A stretch of DNA of 64,000 bases from Olavius algarvensis spirochete endosymbiont (lineage in GTDB: Bacteria > Spirochaetota > Spirochaetia > DSM-2461): assembly GCA_900608495.1 (NCBI GenBank), contig UWYT01000029.1, forward strand, positions 1 to 64,000, in the 5' to 3' direction. Below are positions 1-8,200 of this stretch, in pieces (position 1 is the stretch's first letter; the number at the start of each line of letters is the position of its first letter). The notes beneath the pieces were generated by a model. The model was given only the letters and a program-made list of their open reading frames with translations, ran no database searches and was not told where the DNA came from. A program made the position numbers and the translations under genes.

Positions 1-1773
1 CCCCGCCATAGAAATCACAACAGGTTTTCTATTTTTCTCGTCGCTTACGCACAGTGCGATCTCACGTGCTATCAGATTTGATGCCAGGGCAGAGCCACCG
101 CCCGAATTAATCCTGAGAACAATCGCCTTTATGAGAGGATTCTTTCGCGCCGCTCTTATTGCCTCCACCAGGCTTTCTGCGCCAATGTTCTTACCCTTCC
201 AGCCCTCACCCTGATAAATATATCCATTTGCATAGATAACAGCTATTACTGGTATAACTGCAGGTTCCCAGTCATATTGCACAACGCCCCTTTCATGGTA
301 TGAGGAGAGTCTGAAATCATCTTCTATCATCTTATCCAGCTCATCCGGATACATCTGTGAATCAACAAGTCCCGCCTGTTGGGCCCGGTTTGCGTTCATC
401 CAAAATCCCTTTGCATAAATGTCCTCGAGTTCCTCGTTCAGTTTATCTTCCCGTCCTTCTTCTATCATTCGGTCCATTTCGTTTTGAAGAGCTTCATAGA
501 CATATTCCAGGGATTCCCTTTCTGCGTTGGTCATCGATGATTCCGAGAGCGCATTGAAAGTGGTTTTGTACTCGTGCGATTGAAAGTTGTGGAAAGCTAT
601 TCCGTATTTGGCGAGGAAGTTCTTGAAGTATAGCTTGTTTTGCGCAAAACCTTGCACTGAGAGCGAACCGTGAGGATTGATAATAATCTCATCTGCAACT
701 CCGGCCGCTAGCGCGTATTGCAGAGGCTTGTAATTGTCAGAGTAAAAATAAATTTTCTTGCCCGATTCCTTTACGCGTTTAATGGCCATTTCAATCTCAT
801 AAAGATTCGAGAATGAGGTTTCAAAATCCTGATTCCTGAATAAAACCGCATCGACATTGCGCATGGACGATAATTCATCCATATCAACAAGGAAGTCGTA
901 AACAGAGAGCGTTTTCCCACTCCTGAATGAGTTGGCGAAAGAAGAAGATGTTGGTGTGTCCTTAAGCATTTGTGCCCAATCGTAGATTATCATCTTAGGT
1001 TTTGATTTCAGCGGCAAGGAACGCAATTGGTTCGCGGATACAAAAATCTGTGTTGTAGCGCTCTTCCCAAGCATGTTGCCGGTCATCGGCATTTCCGCGC
1101 CGATTAGAAGGCGATTCCAGGAGAGTTTCACACCAACAACAAAATTCTCGGAACGGAAATTCCAATGTCCGTAGATATCCAAGCCGTCGATTGGTGAGCT
1201 GCGCAGTCCGACAGCGCCGTTTTGATAGGAAGTGCCACTAACTGCCCCGTCGTAGAAAAGAGTTAGGCGCGTTCCCCAGTAATCGTTAGAAGAGAACGGA
1301 CGAAACCCAACACCCAGATCTAAGGAGTAGGGCAATTTGGAAACTAGCGAATTGGTGTTTATCGCCAAGGAAACCCACTTTGTGGGCCGAAAAAGTGTGT
1401 GAATATTCCATCCAAAAATCTTCTCGTTGTTCCAACGGAAACTGGTGCCTGCGTAAATACCATTATTAATTCGAAAGCCAAGCCCAACTTCGTGATCACT
1501 AATAAAAGTTTCATCCTTCGAAAAGCTTCGGAAGTTGTATGCGAAGGGACCCAGTGCGAGGTGAGCCATGCCGGTTTCAAAATGAACACCTTGCCAATGT
1601 CCGCTAAGACCAATGCCGGATGCATTCTTCACCCCAAGCGCTGCCATGTTCAGCAATGAAGCGTTTTCCACGTCCTCCACCGCAATTCCCACATAAGTGG
1701 TTTTTAACCAGTCACTCTGACCCCATGCAAAGCCCGTTACGCAGATTAGCAGGATCAGCATCCTGTATCTCAT
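1..1773 (-). CDS. Secreted S49 (SppA-type) signal peptide peptidase, C-terminus cut by window edge
   Basis: Read on the minus strand, 591 codons are open from an ATG at 1773, preceded by AGGAGG. Residues 1-19 form a signal peptide (hydrophobic core MLILLICVTGFAW). Residues about 20-240 are rich in alternating, glycine- and aromatic-containing strands resembling an outer-membrane barrel or a beta-rich domain. From about residue 250 the chain matches the tandem SppA fold: GKKIYFYSDNYKPLQYALAAG, then HEYKTTFNALSE, whose Lys403 aligns with the catalytic lysine of E. coli SppA, and near the edge IVLRINSGGGSALASNLI. The window ends at VVISMAG, just before the expected catalytic serine, so activity cannot be confirmed. 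It is last in a minus-strand operon, 13 bases after the 76-residue gene. Family assignment is strong. The barrel-like N-terminal part is inference from residue pattern. Confidence 0.85.
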   Translation of the reverse strand, partial: MRYRMLILLICVTGFAWGQSDWLKTTYVGIAVEDVENASLLNMAALGVKNASGIGLSGHWQGVHFETGMAHLALGPFAYNFRSFSKDETFISDHEVGLGFRINNGIYAGTSFRWNNEKIFGWNIHTLFRPTKWVSLAINTNSLVSKLPYSLDLGVGFRPFSSNDYWGTRLTLFYDGAVSGTSYQNGAVGLRSSPIDGLDIYGHWNFRSENFVVGVKLSWNRLLIGAEMPMTGNMLGKSATTQIFVSANQLRSLPLKSKPKMIIYDWAQMLKDTPTSSSFANSFRSGKTLSVYDFLVDMDELSSMRNVDAVLFRNQDFETSFSNLYEIEMAIKRVKESGKKIYFYSDNYKPLQYALAAGVADEIIINPHGSLSVQGFAQNKLYFKNFLAKYGIAFHNFQSHEYKTTFNALSESSMTNAERESLEYVYEALQNEMDRMIEEGREDKLNEELEDIYAKGFWMNANRAQQAGLVDSQMYPDELDKMIEDDFRLSSYHERGVVQYDWEPAVIPVIAVIYANGYIYQGEGWKGKNIGAESLVEAIRAARKNPLIKAIVLRINSGGGSALASNLIAREIALCVSDEKNRKPVVISMAG

Positions 1774-1786
1774 GTTTAACCTCCTG

Positions 1787-2017
1787 CTATTTCACAAGTT
1801 TGAGATGTGACTTTTTTGGTTCGACTGGTTCATCCAGGGAGTAGACTATTACGCCAGGATAGTTTTCGTGAAGCCTGACTCGAATCCGGCGGCCTCCATC
1901 TTCCGATTCAGCTCGAATCAAAACCCGATCTTTCTCGTCTGTTAAGACATGTAATATTATGCCTTTTCCGCATATTGTGGCAAGTTGCGTTCTATCCAGA
2001 TTGATTTTGTTTCTCAT
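1787..2017 (-). CDS. Small conserved-looking protein of unknown function (76 aa)
   Basis: A 76-residue, strongly charged protein with no signal peptide or membrane segment. The ATG at 2017 is preceded by GGGAGGTG at good spacing, which supports a real gene. The sequence looks like a compact beta-sheet domain (GKGIILHVLTDEKDRVLIRA followed by RRIRVRLHENYPGVIVYSLD) with a basic C-terminal tail ending KLVK. I do not recognise the family. It lies between proB and the SppA-type protease, 13 bases before the protease start, so it is probably co-transcribed with it. A perfect inverted repeat at 2040-2057 lies just upstream of its ribosome binding site. Confidence 0.65.
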   Translation of the reverse strand: MRNKINLDRTQLATICGKGIILHVLTDEKDRVLIRAESEDGGRRIRVRLHENYPGVIVYSLDEPVEPKKSHLKLVK

Positions 2018-2039
2018 GAAACACCTCCCTTACTTTCGC

Positions 2040-2057
2040 ATGAATCACCCGATTCAT
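2040..2057. repeat. Perfect inverted repeat upstream of the 76-aa gene
   Basis: ATGAATC at 2040-2046 and GATTCAT at 2051-2057 form a 7-base-pair palindrome around a four-base centre. It lies in the 99-base gap between proB and the 76-residue gene, about 10 bases upstream of that gene's Shine-Dalgarno sequence. It could be an operator or a small leader hairpin. It has no following T-run on the minus strand, so it does not look like an intrinsic terminator. Confidence 0.35.
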
Positions 2058-2116
2058 TTCCTCAATTCAGGCACAGTCTTTTGCGGTATTATCTTACATA
2101 TAGCATTCCCCATTAT

Positions 2117-3226
2117 CTATCCTGCATCTACTCCTCGCAGAGCTACGATATCCTCTGCCCGTGCCACCTCTGTCCGTCGCCCCCTACCCAGCAAAGCTCG
2201 AACTTCTTTCGAGTGCAGTCCCATGATTTGTCGAATTTCCTCACTGGCCATCGAGCTTTGTGCCTGATAAAACGAATCAATAAGAATAACATCGCCTATG
2301 CCAAAAATTCCATCCACAGCTGTAACACCTTTTGGCAGAAGACTCTTGCGCTTCGCCAGGGCTTCGAAAGCGCCGGCATCGATACTGACATTTCCTTTGG
2401 GTCTGGCGCCTAGTATCCATCTTGCCTTTGCGCCCATTTTTGGGCCGGCGAGAAAGAGCGTACCTACATCTTCACCCTCGAAGATGCGTCTAAGAATGTC
2501 ATCGCGGCGTCCATCGGCGAGGATGGTTTTACATCCGGCCCTATAGGCCACTTCAATGGCCTGAAGCTTGGTGATCATCCCGCCACTGGAATGTTCACTT
2601 CCGGACTTACCCGCGGCCGCTTTGATTTCCTTCGTAACCTGCTCGACAATTGACATTGGTCGAGCATTCGGATTTAGTTTCGGATCGCTCTCATAGAAGG
2701 CGTCAGTGTCTGTAAGAAGGACAAGCAGTCCAGCATCCAGTTTGCTGGCGACATGGGCGCTAAGGGAATCATTATCGCCAAACAAATCTCCAATTTCCGT
2801 GGTTGAAACGCTATCGTTCTCGTTCAAAACAGGCACTGCGCCGATGGCAAGCAAATTTTCCACGACATTGCGTAAATTTAAATACGAACGCCTATCGTCA
2901 AAACTCTCTCTGCTAAGCAGAATCTGAGCCGCCTTGATTCGATGTTTTTCAAGCGCCCTGCGCCAATGTTCCATCAGTATCGGTTGCCCCAGGGCGGCAC
3001 AGGCCTGACGCATCTCTATCTTTTTGGGCCGGCCTTCCAAATTGAGAGCCATTGCCCCAAATCCGATTGCGCCAGAGCTTACCAAAAGGGGACTAAGGCC
3101 TTTGGCACGCAAGTCTGCCAAGCCTTCAGCGATGGTTTTGATTCTTCGGGGGATGTTGTCTCCGGAGGCTAGCACATTTGTGCCAACCTTGATTACGACT
3201 CTTCCGATGTTGCTTAGATCTCTCAT
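2117..3226 (-). CDS. proB: Glutamate 5-kinase with PUA domain
   Basis: Catalyses ATP-dependent phosphorylation of L-glutamate, the first step of proline synthesis, in the cytoplasm. The chain starts with the amino-acid-kinase nucleotide loop VVIKVGTNVL and includes VLNENDSV, FGDNDSLSAHVA and GGMITKLQAIEVAYRAG, all typical of ProB. The last about 85 residues form the PUA domain, so this is the full-length form (369 residues). An in-frame TTG at 3244 would add six residues, but the ATG at 3226 has a GAGG nine bases upstream and fits family N-termini better. It follows proA after about 100 bases in the same operon; proA lying upstream of proB is the reverse of the usual order. Confidence 0.93.
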   Translation of the reverse strand: MRDLSNIGRVVIKVGTNVLASGDNIPRRIKTIAEGLADLRAKGLSPLLVSSGAIGFGAMALNLEGRPKKIEMRQACAALGQPILMEHWRRALEKHRIKAAQILLSRESFDDRRSYLNLRNVVENLLAIGAVPVLNENDSVSTTEIGDLFGDNDSLSAHVASKLDAGLLVLLTDTDAFYESDPKLNPNARPMSIVEQVTKEIKAAAGKSGSEHSSGGMITKLQAIEVAYRAGCKTILADGRRDDILRRIFEGEDVGTLFLAGPKMGAKARWILGARPKGNVSIDAGAFEALAKRKSLLPKGVTAVDGIFGIGDVILIDSFYQAQSSMASEEIRQIMGLHSKEVRALLGRGRRTEVARAEDIVALRGVDAG

Positions 3227-3328
3227 CGTTCTTAGCCTCGCCAATCCAGGCGTTTTTGAGACTCAGCAGCTTCCTTCACGGCGACAAGCTCACACCGATT
3301 CCGACCAAAACGGTATGCCTGCGGTGGT

Positions 3329-4603
3329 TCACAAATTCTTATGGGTGAAGGATTTTCTACCTTCGCTATAGTCTGCGATAATCTGTCCTGAACCGCGCAA
3401 TTGCCATCTGTAACTCAGAAGTCCCTCCACTCCTACTGGTCCCCGTGCATGAATTTTTGAGGTTGAAATTCCAACCTCGGCGCCAAGGCCGAATACAAAA
3501 CCATCTGAGAAGCGAGTTGAGCAGTTGTGAAAAACATTCGCGGCATCCACCCGGGCCAGGAATATCTCAGCAGCTTGCGTATCCTCGCTAACTATTGCCT
3601 CTGTGTGTCCGGAGCCATGAACGTGAATATGCTCGATTGCCTGTTCGATATCGTCTACCACTTTGATCGAAATTATTGCATCGAGATATTCGCTGTCCCA
3701 GTCTTCATCCGTGGCTCGGACGGCATTGATAATTGTTCGAGTGCGAGTGCAGCCACGAATCTCACAGCCAGCGGCTTGGAGCGCGTCTTTAATGAGCGGA
3801 AGTAGAGCTTCAGTGGAATTCTGATGAATCAGCAGCGTTTCGGCCGCGTTGCAGACCGCCTGATACTGCATCTTTGAATCTAAGACGATGGGGATTGCCT
3901 TGGCTGCACTCGCCGACTCATCCAAGTAGATGTGGCAAATACCATCAGCGTGACCAAGAACGGGTATTGAGGAATTCTTCATAATATTTGCGACAAATTT
4001 GCTAGAACCTCGTGGCACCAAAAGGTCTATCAAAGAATTAAGTGTAAGCATTTTGCCAACATCTTCTCTGGTTTCCACCAATCCAATCCAACCTTCCGGC
4101 AGTTGCGACGCCGAAGCCTTCGCTATAATCCTTGCCAGGATACGATTTGTTTCCAAGGCCTCCGAGCCACCCTTTAGAATCACCGCATTGCCTGAGCGTA
4201 TGCAGAGAGTGGCCATTTGAATGAGGGCATCCGGTCGCGATTCGAAAATCATGCCAATCACACCAATAGGACCGGCAACACGGCTTAAAATCAATTTCCT
4301 ATCTAGTTCACGCTTTTCCAGAACCCGCCCTATCGGATCCGATCTGCGTTCCAGAGTTTTGATTCCATCGCAGACACGGAGCAGCTTAGCATCATCAAAC
4401 TTCAGCCGTGCAAGAAGTGCATCGGAAACACCCGCTCTGGCGGAGCGTTTCACATCTGCCTTGTTGGCCTCGAAAATTTCGCTGCCACTGGCTTTTAAGG
4501 CCAAACGCACATTTTTCAGAGCAGCCGTGCGGGTTTCGCCTTTCTGAGATAAAATCTCACGGCTCGCCTTCTTAGCCTTCCTGGCTCGGTCGATGAGATG
4601 CAT
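3329..4603 (-). CDS. proA: Gamma-glutamyl phosphate reductase
   Basis: Reduces gamma-glutamyl phosphate with NADPH to glutamate semialdehyde, the second step of proline synthesis. At 424 residues it is of normal length. Diagnostic stretches are GPIGVIGMIFESRPDALIQM, AVILKGGSEAL, LLVPRGSSKFV and SKMQYQAVCNAAETLLIH, in which Cys251 is the catalytic thiol; the C-terminus carries HNCSTRFSDG and GLGAEVGISTSKIHARGPVG. The ATG at 4603 follows the stop codon of the FlhG/MinD-like ATPase by four bases with no good Shine-Dalgarno sequence, so translation is probably coupled to that gene. The link between proline synthesis and the upstream kinase-regulator-ATPase genes suggests osmotic or stress control, but this is inference. 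Confidence 0.95.
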   Translation of the reverse strand: MHLIDRARKAKKASREILSQKGETRTAALKNVRLALKASGSEIFEANKADVKRSARAGVSDALLARLKFDDAKLLRVCDGIKTLERRSDPIGRVLEKRELDRKLILSRVAGPIGVIGMIFESRPDALIQMATLCIRSGNAVILKGGSEALETNRILARIIAKASASQLPEGWIGLVETREDVGKMLTLNSLIDLLVPRGSSKFVANIMKNSSIPVLGHADGICHIYLDESASAAKAIPIVLDSKMQYQAVCNAAETLLIHQNSTEALLPLIKDALQAAGCEIRGCTRTRTIINAVRATDEDWDSEYLDAIISIKVVDDIEQAIEHIHVHGSGHTEAIVSEDTQAAEIFLARVDAANVFHNCSTRFSDGFVFGLGAEVGISTSKIHARGPVGVEGLLSYRWQLRGSGQIIADYSEGRKSFTHKNL

Positions 4604-4607
4604 ATTT

Positions 4608-6179
4608 TTATAATAATAGACTTCTCAACTTCTGATAACCTAGGTTGAACTCTCTGGAGGCCGGTCGGAAGCGAAAACCAGCCACAACTCCCAAGCCGCT
4701 GTTGACAATTTCGTAAATTGCGGCGTGAAACAGTCGGACATAGGCACTCTTGGCCACATCTCCGGAGGCATCTCGAAATAAGAGTTTTCGTAACTTGAAA
4801 GTATGCACCAGATAGTCCAGTTGACGGCTCATCACGGGGTACAATTTTTTTACCATCGCGAAGAACTGTTCTTGATAAATCGCTTCCTTTCCCAGCAGTC
4901 TTGCAATCTGCCGCCGTCTATCCCGAATTGAAACACCGGACTCCTGGCGACTGGGAATGAATGCATTCACTATCTTCTGTACCACCTCGCTCGAGAAAAA
5001 TCGAATCAGGGCAAAGTGAAACAGCAGTAAACCTGACATCTGGAGAGAAAAAGAACGGGTAGACAGATGAGCGAGATTCTTTAGCAGGAGCGTTATTTCT
5101 CTTTCGACAGAACCTGCTGAAACCTTCCGATACTTCGAACTAAATGTATTTGCTTCGGCCTCCAAACTCACAATATGCTCATCTACAGCTTCAATAACTT
5201 GCTGGATTTGCCTCCTTAGCGGGGCATTCAAACTGGAAATTAACCATTTTCGCAGCTCACTCCTCATCTTTTCTGAAGGCATCGCTACCCTCGTTGCGCT
5301 GGTTGCAAGGAATTTTTCAAAGTGCGCAAGAAATTCCTCGGCATCCTCCTTTCCTGAGCTCTTATGAAGGAAATATCGCAGCAGCGCCTCCGATTTGGAC
5401 TGCGAATCTGTAAGCCCTTCAATTTTTGGAATGGAGTCGTCAAATAGAGCTCTGAGTGTTTCGATAAGGTCGCGATGAAGGTTTATAAGCAGTGGTGGAT
5501 TCACTTTTGTCAAATCCAGCGAGGGATCGTGTGGGACATAGGCAATCGAAATCAGTTTTTTCCCACTAATCCGCTCTGATTCATTCACGTTTCTGTTGTA
5601 ATTACCGATTAGATCGTCCGGATTGAATTCTTTCTCCGGATGAGGGATGTACTTATTGTGCCAAAGATAAATGGGTTTTTCCCGCCATAACCCTTGAATC
5701 CTCCTAAGCAGGGCGCCGGCCGCGACATGGGCAGTCGGTTCAGGATTAGTTACCAGCAGGAGAAAATCTGCGTCCGGCAGATAGGAGAGAAATGAGTCTT
5801 CCTCGACGTTGGCCGGCATATCAATAATAGCTAAATCGTACCTGCTGTTTAGCCAGTCGCGGTGTGAACGCATCAAGTCAGTTACGAGTTGAGCCGCCTG
5901 TTCTTCGGATTTTTTCTTTTGAGGAAAAATAACCTCAAAATTTGGAGCCACTCTGAAAGTCGAATTCTCGGGGGTGGCATCAAGTAAGGTCCGTTTCGGA
6001 AGTGTATAATCAAGCATGACAAGAGTATTGGAAAGTGGATCGGCATCGATGAGCGCGGTGCGTAAACCATCCCTAGTTGAGCAAAGAGCCAGATTCACTG
6101 CGCAAAGAGTTTTACCAACTCCGCCCTTACCCGAAGCCACAGCCAAAACAGGGCAGGAGTTATCCGATTTAGATGTCAT
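4608..6179 (-). CDS. FlhG/MinD-like P-loop ATPase with long helical C-terminal domain
   Basis: The N-terminal half is a ParA/MinD-family ATPase: deviant Walker A motif SGKGGVGKT (signature Lys18, P-loop Lys23), switch region LIDADPLSNT, and DLAIIDMPANVEED. The stretch LLLVTNPEPTAH resembles FlhG/YlxH and MinD. Residues from about 265 to 523 are mostly alpha-helical and charged, with no domain I recognise; this part makes the protein almost twice the usual FlhG length of about 290. The first 11 bases overlap the end of the response regulator gene and the stop is four bases before proA, so it belongs to that operon. Likely a positioning or partner-controlling ATPase acting at the membrane or on a protein complex. 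No flagellar gene is nearby, so a flagellar role is not supported by context. Confidence 0.8.
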   Translation of the reverse strand: MTSKSDNSCPVLAVASGKGGVGKTLCAVNLALCSTRDGLRTALIDADPLSNTLVMLDYTLPKRTLLDATPENSTFRVAPNFEVIFPQKKKSEEQAAQLVTDLMRSHRDWLNSRYDLAIIDMPANVEEDSFLSYLPDADFLLLVTNPEPTAHVAAGALLRRIQGLWREKPIYLWHNKYIPHPEKEFNPDDLIGNYNRNVNESERISGKKLISIAYVPHDPSLDLTKVNPPLLINLHRDLIETLRALFDDSIPKIEGLTDSQSKSEALLRYFLHKSSGKEDAEEFLAHFEKFLATSATRVAMPSEKMRSELRKWLISSLNAPLRRQIQQVIEAVDEHIVSLEAEANTFSSKYRKVSAGSVEREITLLLKNLAHLSTRSFSLQMSGLLLFHFALIRFFSSEVVQKIVNAFIPSRQESGVSIRDRRRQIARLLGKEAIYQEQFFAMVKKLYPVMSRQLDYLVHTFKLRKLLFRDASGDVAKSAYVRLFHAAIYEIVNSGLGVVAGFRFRPASREFNLGYQKLRSLLL

Positions 6180-6837
6180 TCAGATTGATAATGCCGCACC
6201 TAAGAGCGGTAACTGCCGCCTGAGTTCGATCTGCCACGCCAATTCTATTAAACAGCGCGCTTGCATAGTTGCGCACAGTCCCTTCCGAAAGATAAAGCTT
6301 GCCAGCGATATCAGCGTTCGACAATCCTCGGGCAATCAGTGTCAGCAATTGCCTGTCTCTAGGTTTAATATCGGGTGTGGAAGATTCAATGGGACGAGAC
6401 ATTGTGTTCGCTGCCATGGCCAGCACCTTTCCGGCTACCGAGGGATCGATGAAAGTCTGATCCATCAATATGGTGCCCTTGACGGCATCTATCAAATTTA
6501 TCCTCGTGGTATCTTTCAACAGGTAGCCAGAGGCTCCGGCCTTTATCGCGTCTATCACCCAATGATCGTCGTCATAGGTAGTGAGAATCAGAACCTTGGA
6601 TTCTGGATATGTAGACCGCAGTTGTCTGGTTGCCTGAATTCCGTTTCTATGAGGCATCTTCAAATCCATCAGCACCAAGTCGGGGATACCCAACGAATCA
6701 ATCTTGTAAAATAAGTCCACACCATCTTCAGCCGTAGTAACCATCTCAAAGGAATCGTCACTCTCAAAAATAGTTTTCAATCCTTCCCGGACGATTTCCT
6801 GATCGTCGCAGATGATTAGCTTAATTCCCGTTTTCAT
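6169..6837 (-). CDS. NarL/LuxR-family two-component response regulator
   Basis: 222 residues with a receiver domain (acidic pair Asp11-Asp12, phospho-acceptor Asp58 in VLMDLKMP, Thr86/Thr87 in ILTTYDDD, Lys108 in YLLKDT) and a C-terminal LuxR-type helix-turn-helix (PRDRQLLTLIARGLSNADIA, LSEGTVRNYASALFNRIGV). Its start overlaps the upstream histidine kinase gene by 17 bases and its end overlaps the ATPase gene by 11 bases. It should bind DNA as a dimer when phosphorylated by that kinase. Possible targets are its own operon and the divergent RND pump across the 114-base gap at 8087-8200. Confidence 0.93.
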   Translation of the reverse strand: MKTGIKLIICDDQEIVREGLKTIFESDDSFEMVTTAEDGVDLFYKIDSLGIPDLVLMDLKMPHRNGIQATRQLRSTYPESKVLILTTYDDDHWVIDAIKAGASGYLLKDTTRINLIDAVKGTILMDQTFIDPSVAGKVLAMAANTMSRPIESSTPDIKPRDRQLLTLIARGLSNADIAGKLYLSEGTVRNYASALFNRIGVADRTQAAVTALRCGIINLNDI

Positions 6838-8086
6838 TCTGAGTCTTCCATGTAAATCGAATCACGCAACCTCTGTCAGGTTGACTGTGTATCACGAGCT
6901 TTCCGTCAATTGCAAGCGCCCTCTCCCGCATGCCTTTTAATCCGAAATGGCTCCCGTCCTCAAAAAAATCAGCATTGAAGCCTTTACCGTTATCCTCAAT
7001 TTCCATGTACAGGTTTTCGCTATCACCCTTCAGTTCCAATTTAACCTCGGTGGCATTCGAATGTCTAATCGTGTTCTCCAATGCTTCCTGGGCGATACGA
7101 TAAGCGACTTCCTCCAGTGGCTTGCTCCAGTCAAGTTTTTTCGCTGGCAAGGAAAAACTCATCGGAATATCGGTTCTATCGTGTGCATTTTCAATTAAGC
7201 GCTGGAGTGCAAGGAAAAGCCCAAAATCTTCAAGTGGGCTCGCTCGCAGAGCCTCCAGCGAGCGGCGAGTTTCGTTCAATCCAATCCGAATCGTCTTGCG
7301 CGCCTTATCCAGCAGAGTTCTTAATTGTTTGTTCTCCTTATCGACAATAGTTACAGCCGCTTCGAGTTGAATCGAAAGCCCGCTCAGAGTGTGGGCAAGC
7401 GTGTCGTGAAGATCGCGAGCGATGCGATTTCTTTCTCTGCTTGCCGCGAGTTTCTCCTTGTCCAACGTATATTTCTCGAGTTTCTTGTTTGCTTCCTGCA
7501 ATGCTTGCCTTTCAGTCCTCTGCTGATTTCGCAGTTCCGTAATCATGAAACCAACCGCGCCAAGAGCTAGAATTCTAACAAATGATGCGTCAATCGCGTT
7601 GAGAAGCTCTGGAGTAACACTTTCATTTATCAGGATAATCAGAAGTGGATCCAGAAAACCAAGTACGACAAAGAACAGGAATACAATTGGAAAACTATAA
7701 CGCCAGGCTGTTGTGATGAGCGGGAAGATAAGAAGAATAGTCAATGTCATCGTATCATCCAGGGTGTTGATTGGCTTCCCGATTTCAAGAAGAGCGCGAT
7801 ACTTGGCGTTAATAATCGCAATGGGGATTACACTGGCAGCAATTAATACGGGAGGTAGGTGGTACTTCTTAAGCCAGGTTTCCAGCCTGGGGATCATTAG
7901 ATAGACAAATATCAATCCGTATGTCACCGCAAATAGCAATATGGTTCTTTTTGTGCTTGGATCGTTTATTCCAGGTGAAAGGGGGTCTATCAGCAGGAAG
8001 AAGAAGACAAGAGAACCCCCACCGGAAAAAAAGCGAAAATTTCTAATAAGCCCGCTATCGGTTCGGAAGATAGATATCAGAGACAT
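6821..8086 (-). CDS. Membrane histidine kinase of the LiaS/DesK (HisKA_3) type
   Basis: 421 residues. About five or six hydrophobic segments lie within residues 22-180 (for example FVRILALGAVGFMI at the end), followed by a coiled coil at about 183-215. The dimerisation/phospho-acceptor region RNRIARDLHDTLAHTLSG carries His227. The ATPase domain shows AYRIAQEALENTIRHSNA (N box), IEDNGKGFN (G1) and HFGLKGMRERA (G2). There is no large periplasmic sensor domain, so the signal is probably sensed in or near the membrane, as in cell-envelope stress kinases. The ATG at 8086 has no obvious Shine-Dalgarno sequence. The cognate regulator follows with overlap. Confidence 0.93.
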   Translation of the reverse strand: MSLISIFRTDSGLIRNFRFFSGGGSLVFFFLLIDPLSPGINDPSTKRTILLFAVTYGLIFVYLMIPRLETWLKKYHLPPVLIAASVIPIAIINAKYRALLEIGKPINTLDDTMTLTILLIFPLITTAWRYSFPIVFLFFVVLGFLDPLLIILINESVTPELLNAIDASFVRILALGAVGFMITELRNQQRTERQALQEANKKLEKYTLDKEKLAASRERNRIARDLHDTLAHTLSGLSIQLEAAVTIVDKENKQLRTLLDKARKTIRIGLNETRRSLEALRASPLEDFGLFLALQRLIENAHDRTDIPMSFSLPAKKLDWSKPLEEVAYRIAQEALENTIRHSNATEVKLELKGDSENLYMEIEDNGKGFNADFFEDGSHFGLKGMRERALAIDGKLVIHSQPDRGCVIRFTWKTQNENGN

Positions 8087-8200
8087 TCAACTAAGTTTAA
8101 CATGATTTGTGTAATGAAGTACGCCTAAACAAACTTACAAATATCAACGAAAAATAGTGAACATTTTCAGGGGCTTTTATTACTGCTGTAACTGGCGCTT
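8087..8200. promoter_or_regulatory. Divergent control region between two-component operon and RND pump
   Basis: This 114-base AT-rich gap separates the start codons of the histidine kinase (minus) and the efflux adaptor (plus), so promoters for both operons should lie here or just inside the genes. It holds an inverted repeat, TAAGTTT at 8092-8098 and AAACTTA at 8131-8137, with a 32-base spacer; this is a candidate binding site for the NarL-type regulator. I could not pick convincing -35/-10 pairs. Confidence 0.4.

Noticed and set aside
6016-6714. 232-codon open frame on the plus strand
   Set aside because: It lies wholly opposite the response regulator and ATPase genes, which carry clear motifs; its own sequence has none.
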